A stretch of 64,000 nt of DNA from Hymenobacter negativus (GTDB lineage: Bacteria; Bacteroidota; Bacteroidia; Cytophagales; Hymenobacteraceae), in NCBI RefSeq assembly GCF_016056375.1, contig NZ_JAEDAE010000010.1, positions 62,001 through 126,000 on the forward strand, read 5' to 3'. Below the pieces are notes generated by a model. That model was not told where the DNA came from, made no database searches, and worked only from the letters and a program-made list of their open reading frames with translations. Shown here piece by piece: positions 60,185-64,000 of the stretch. The position numbers were made by a program, and so were the translations under genes. Each line of letters starts with the position of its first letter. Positions within the stretch are counted from its first letter, which is position 1.

Positions 60185-62644
60185 CTAAAACGGCACCAGC
60201 ATTTTCACCGCCACGTTCCGGCCAGGGTTGTAGATGCCCGAGCGGCCGTTGGGCGCAGCCGCGTAGTATTCGAAGTATTTAAGGCGGTTGAGGTGGGCCT
60301 GGTAGGCGGTATCGAACACGTTGTCGACCTGCACAATGAGCTGCACCACCGGCCGGCCGCCGGCAGTAGCCAGGGTGGTGCCCGCCCCCAGGCCCAGCAG
60401 GGCGTAGCCGGCCGTAGCGGTTTCGGTATTGTCGAGGGCGTAGAAGTGGTTTTGGCGGGCGCTGCCGTCCACCGTGGCCCGGAAGTAGGTGCCCGTGAGG
60501 CGGCCCTGGCCGCTGGGCAGCGTGGCACGCACTTCGGAGCGGGCACGTAGTGGGGGGATGAGCGGCAGGTAGCGGGCGGATTCGCCCTGGCGTTCGAGCA
60601 GCTTGGCATCGGCGTTCTGGCCGTTCACGAAGGCCACGCTGTTGTTGAGCGCCAGCCACGGCAGGGCGGCGGGCCGCCAGTTCAGGGTCGCCTCCAGGCC
60701 GAACAGCCGGGCGGCCGACTGCTGGAACTGGTAGGTGGTGTTGCCGGGCACGATGACGACCGGCTGCCCGGCCTCGTTCAGCAAGCGCCCCTGATAAATG
60801 AAGTTCTGCACGTAGTTGTGGAACACTTCCACCGAGGCATCGAGCGTGGTTTGGTGCCAGAGCACGCCCACGTCCTGCTGCCAGCTGAACTCGGGCCGGA
60901 AGTCGCGGTTGCCGAGGTACACGATGTGCGCGCCGGGGTCGAGGCCATTGGAGCCGGTTTCGGGGATGTTGGGGGCGCGGTAGCCCCGGGCCAGGTTGGC
61001 GCGCAGCGTGAGCTGTGCGCTGGCCACGTAGCTCGCCCCCACGCTAGCCGATACGCCCTGGTAGCGCTGCCGAAACGCCGGAAACGGCAGTTCCGCCCCC
61101 ACCGCGCCGGGCCCGGCCGCGCCCACAAAGCCGGTGGCCGGGTTGGGGGCCAGGTGGAAATCATTCCAGGTCACGAGGCGGGTATCGTAGCGCAGGCCGC
61201 CGCTCAGCTCCAGCTTGCCCAGGGGCTTTTTCAGCAGCAGGAAGCCGCCCGCGTCCAGCAGGTTGTAATCGGGAATAGGGAAGTCGGTGGCGTTCTGGTG
61301 GCGGTTGAGCTGGCCCATGCCGTTGCTACCCAGGCTGATTTGCAGGCCCTGCCAGTCGGGCAGGTGGTAGCGCACATCGTAGGTGTAGGTGGTGAGGCGC
61401 AGGGCCAGGCCGGGCTGCCCGGGCGCGGTGGGGTGGTTGAATTCCTCCCGCGTGTTCTGCTGCGCGCCCAGCAGCAGGTGCAGCTCGCCCCCGCTCAGGT
61501 GCAGTTGCGTTCGGGTGAATACCCGATAGTGCCGGATGCGCTGGTGCAGCGGGCCGATGGCGTAGGAATTCAACTCGTCATCGCTCACCAGCGGCCGGCT
61601 TTTGACATCATCCAGCCCGCTCTCCGCCACCTGCCGGGTGAAACGGCGGCTGAGCGAGTCGCGGCTGCCGTCGGGGATTTCCTGCCGGTTGTCGTAGAGC
61701 GTGAGGTACCAGTGCGAGCTGCCCCATACCTTGCTCACGCCAGCCATTCCAGTCAGCGTCAGCTCCCGAAAGCCCGTGTTGTACACCGCACCGTCTAAGC
61801 TATTGCGGTAGTCGCGGGCCAGACGGTGGCTGGCGCGGAAACTGGTTTGGAAACCACTTTTCTGATAGTTCAGTCCCAGCGAATTCCCCACCAAACCATT
61901 AGCCGATTGGTACTCGTTGAGTGCTTCGCCCCGGAGCCGGCCCTCGGGGCCGCTGGGCAGGGCGGGCAGCAGGTTCACCACGCCGGCCACGGCATCGGAG
62001 CCGTAGAGCAGGCTGGCAGGGCCTTTCACCACTTCCACGCGCTCAATGTCGTAGCCGTCCACCTCCACGCCGTGCTCGTCACCCCATTGCTGGCCTTCCT
62101 GCCGCAGGCCGTTGTAAAGGGTCAGCACGCGGTTGTAGCCCAGCCCCCGGATGAATGGCTTAGAAACGTTGGGCCCGGTGGTGACGGCGCTCAGGCCGGG
62201 AATGCCGCGCACGGCTGCGTCAATCACGTTGGTGTTGGCATTGAGGCTGATTTCGCGGCGGCTGAGCGTGGCAATGGGCACGGGGCTGCGCCGAATTTCG
62301 GTGGCCCGGCTCACGCCCGTCACCACCACTTCGCCGAGGTCAGCGGCCGCAGCTTGCAACAGGAAATCAACCGTTTGGGGCTGGCCGGCGGTTACCTCAG
62401 CGCGCTGCTCTATCGGCGCAAAGCCCACGGCGCTGGCCCGCAGGCGCACCGCCCCGGCCGGCACGCCGGTTAGCTCGTAATGGCCCGCCGCGTCGGCTAC
62501 GGCTCCCAGCGTGGTGCCCACCACCGCTACACTGGCAAACGGCACCGGCTGGTGAGTGGCACCACGCACTATACCATTAAGAGTAGATAACTGAGCAAAA
62601 GTCAGTTGCGGCAATAAAAAAATCAGTGTCAATAATATTTTCAT
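60185..62644 (-). CDS. TonB-dependent receptor with carboxypeptidase-like domain, probable metal type
   Basis: The 819-residue receptor has a signal peptide (MKILLTLIFLLPQLTFAQ), a carboxypeptidase-regulatory-like domain (NGIVRGATHQPVPFASVAVVG), LGEVVVTGVSRA as TonB-box area, and a plug domain with IPGLSAVTTGPNVSKPFIRG, GQQWGDEHGVEVDGYDIERVEVVKGPASLLYGSDAVAGVVN. The GDEHG..VD.Y pattern is seen in receptors for zinc and similar metals. An Nramp divalent-metal transporter gene lies directly upstream on the same strand, which supports metal uptake. The barrel ends with GRNVAVKMLVPF. The ATG at 62644 begins the signal peptide. Confidence 0.82.
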   Translation of the reverse strand: MKILLTLIFLLPQLTFAQLSTLNGIVRGATHQPVPFASVAVVGTTLGAVADAAGHYELTGVPAGAVRLRASAVGFAPIEQRAEVTAGQPQTVDFLLQAAAADLGEVVVTGVSRATEIRRSPVPIATLSRREISLNANTNVIDAAVRGIPGLSAVTTGPNVSKPFIRGLGYNRVLTLYNGLRQEGQQWGDEHGVEVDGYDIERVEVVKGPASLLYGSDAVAGVVNLLPALPSGPEGRLRGEALNEYQSANGLVGNSLGLNYQKSGFQTSFRASHRLARDYRNSLDGAVYNTGFRELTLTGMAGVSKVWGSSHWYLTLYDNRQEIPDGSRDSLSRRFTRQVAESGLDDVKSRPLVSDDELNSYAIGPLHQRIRHYRVFTRTQLHLSGGELHLLLGAQQNTREEFNHPTAPGQPGLALRLTTYTYDVRYHLPDWQGLQISLGSNGMGQLNRHQNATDFPIPDYNLLDAGGFLLLKKPLGKLELSGGLRYDTRLVTWNDFHLAPNPATGFVGAAGPGAVGAELPFPAFRQRYQGVSASVGASYVASAQLTLRANLARGYRAPNIPETGSNGLDPGAHIVYLGNRDFRPEFSWQQDVGVLWHQTTLDASVEVFHNYVQNFIYQGRLLNEAGQPVVIVPGNTTYQFQQSAARLFGLEATLNWRPAALPWLALNNSVAFVNGQNADAKLLERQGESARYLPLIPPLRARSEVRATLPSGQGRLTGTYFRATVDGSARQNHFYALDNTETATAGYALLGLGAGTTLATAGGRPVVQLIVQVDNVFDTAYQAHLNRLKYFEYYAAAPNGRSGIYNPGRNVAVKMLVPF

Positions 62645-62831
62645 AAATATTTTATTAGATATAAATGGACGCAGTGATTCTGTGCCGCAAAAGGTGCGGG
62701 TGCTAAGGGTGAAGCCCAATGCTGATTGGAATGGGAGATGAACTACGACGGCGAGTTATCTACCCGCCTCACCCATTGGCTCGCTACCTACGATTTCGCG
62801 CACAAGCTGAGGCCAACAGGACTACAAGAAA

Positions 62832-64000
62832 TTATCCGGCAAAGAAGGTTTGCCAGAGCAAAAACACGTTGAGGATGATGATGATACCGGACACTACCCA
62901 GGCCACCATTTTCACCCACGGCCGGTTCACAAACACGCCCATCTTCGCCTTGCTACTGGTGAACAACACCAAAGGCACTACCGCAAAGCTGAGCTGGAAT
63001 GATAGAATTACCTGGCTGAGCACCAGCAGTTGCCCGGTGCCCTTTTCGCCGTAGAGCAGGGCCACTATCAGGGCGGGTATCACGGCAATGAGCCGCGTAA
63101 TAAGCCGCCGCACCCAAGGCTTTAGCTTCAAATCGAGGAAGCCTTCCATTACAATCTGGCCGGCCAGCGTGCCGGTCAGCGTCGAATTCTGGCCCGAAGC
63201 CAGCAAGGCGATGGCAAACAAGGCGCTGGCCGCGCCCGCGCCCAGCACCGGTGTAAGCAGCTTGTGGGCATCGGCGATGTCGGCCACGTCTTCGTGGCCC
63301 TTGCCGTGAAAGGCCGCTGCCGCCGTCACCAGAATGGCCGCATTCACAAAAAACGCCAGAAACAGCGCCACCGTCGAGTCGATGGTGGCGAACTTGATGG
63401 CCGAGCGTTTGCCGGCCTCGTCCTGCGGGAAAGCCCGCGTTTGCACGATGCTGGAGTGTAAGTACAGGTTGTGCGGCATCACAGTAGCCCCCAGAATGCC
63501 GATGGCCACGTATAGCATTTGCGGGTTAGTCACCACTTCGAGGCGTGGGACCAGGCCCTTACCCAGCGCCAGCCAGTCGGGGTGCGAGGCAATAATTTCG
63601 TAAAGGAAACACCCGAAAATCAGCACAATAAGCCCCGCCACGATGCTTTCGATGATGCGAAAGCCCTTGTTCTGAAAGTACAGCACCACCAGCACATCCA
63701 GCGTGGTGAAGACCACGCCCCAGGCCAGCGGCAGGCCAAACAATAGCTTGAGTGCAATGGCTGAGCCAATGACTTCGGCCAAATCGCAGGCCGCGATGGC
63801 AATTTCGCACAATGCCCACAGCATCAGGCTAATGGGGCGCACGTAATGGTCGCGGCAGGCCTGGGCCAGGTCGCGCCCGGTCACGATGCCCAGCTTGGCC
63901 GCCAGGTGCTGCAGCAGCATGGCAAACAAATTGGAAAGCAACACCACCGATAGCAGCGTGTAGCCGTAGCGCGCCCCGCCGGCCAGGTCGGTGGCCCAGT
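62832..64000 (-). CDS. mntH: Nramp family divalent metal transporter, 5' end off window
   Basis: The visible 389 codons cover most of an Nramp-type manganese/iron transporter. They continue in frame to the window edge, where the family helix WATDLAGGARYGYTLL is visible. Key parts are the LLSNLFAMLLQ...AKLGIVTG segment, the helix-6 MPHN motif in VMPHNLYLHSS, where Met and His belong to the metal site, SGQNSTLTGTLAGQIVMEGF, and hydrophobic helices to the C-terminus. The N-terminal DPGN motif lies outside the window. It should carry Mn(II) or Fe(II) with protons across the inner membrane. The TonB receptor gene starts 187 bases downstream. Confidence 0.93.
   Translation of the reverse strand, partial: WATDLAGGARYGYTLLSVVLLSNLFAMLLQHLAAKLGIVTGRDLAQACRDHYVRPISLMLWALCEIAIAACDLAEVIGSAIALKLLFGLPLAWGVVFTTLDVLVVLYFQNKGFRIIESIVAGLIVLIFGCFLYEIIASHPDWLALGKGLVPRLEVVTNPQMLYVAIGILGATVMPHNLYLHSSIVQTRAFPQDEAGKRSAIKFATIDSTVALFLAFFVNAAILVTAAAAFHGKGHEDVADIADAHKLLTPVLGAGAASALFAIALLASGQNSTLTGTLAGQIVMEGFLDLKLKPWVRRLITRLIAVIPALIVALLYGEKGTGQLLVLSQVILSFQLSFAVVPLVLFTSSKAKMGVFVNRPWVKMVAWVVSGIIIILNVFLLWQTFFAG

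Overview
The window looks like the chromosome of a GC-rich Bacteroidota, most probably a Hymenobacter-type Cytophagales. Supporting signs are a SusC/SusD pair, a type IX secretion C-terminal sorting domain, a hybrid two-component sensor with an AraC output domain, many lipoproteins, and promoter boxes of the form TAnnTTTG in place of classical -10 boxes. No rRNA, CRISPR array or intact insertion sequence was seen. One intact tRNA gene (tRNA-Gly, anticodon CCC) is present.

Layout. 1-12.1 kb is mostly housekeeping: the end of a phosphosulfolactate synthase, a secreted T9SS protein, a bestrophin channel, a DedA protein, shikimate dehydrogenase, an ECF sigma factor overlapping an anti-sigma/outer-membrane-barrel protein, UvrB and a small secreted protein. 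12.1-31.7 kb, all on the minus strand, ends in an amidohydrolase gene and is otherwise a saccharide utilisation locus. Read in the direction of transcription it holds a hybrid sensor with a periplasmic sugar-binding domain, an MFS sugar porter, a fructokinase, a GH32 fructanase, a GH13 glucosidase, SusC, SusD, a GH65 hydrolase and a GH3 enzyme. The set fits uptake and breakdown of fructose- and glucose-containing oligosaccharides such as fructans or sucrose derivatives.

32.0-47.4 kb is bounded by an intact tRNA-Gly gene and a degenerate copy of its 3' end plus terminator, in direct orientation, so it may be an old genomic island. It carries two glycosyltransferases, a UbiA prenyltransferase and a tightly coupled operon: ABC permease, acyltransferase-P450 fusion, Wzt-like ABC ATPase, a half-size terpene-cyclase-like protein with a DxDD motif, acyltransferase-3, MBOAT and an SGNH-like partner. 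This is the best candidate for an undescribed system. My inference is synthesis, oxidation, acylation and ABC-dependent export of an isoprenoid- or acyl-containing envelope glycolipid. An SDR/AraC pair follows.

47.4-55.6 kb holds assorted genes: a GNAT acetyltransferase, lipoproteins, a B12-type radical SAM protein with an unusual CX4CX2C motif, a Cys-rich four-helix copper-binding protein facing an AraC regulator with a metal-binding-like N-terminus, and a thioredoxin-like protein. 55.6-59.2 kb is a cobalamin riboswitch controlling a BtuB-like receptor and a BtuG-like beta-propeller lipoprotein. 59.2-64 kb holds an outer-membrane transporter-like protein, a TonB receptor and an Nramp metal transporter cut by the window end.
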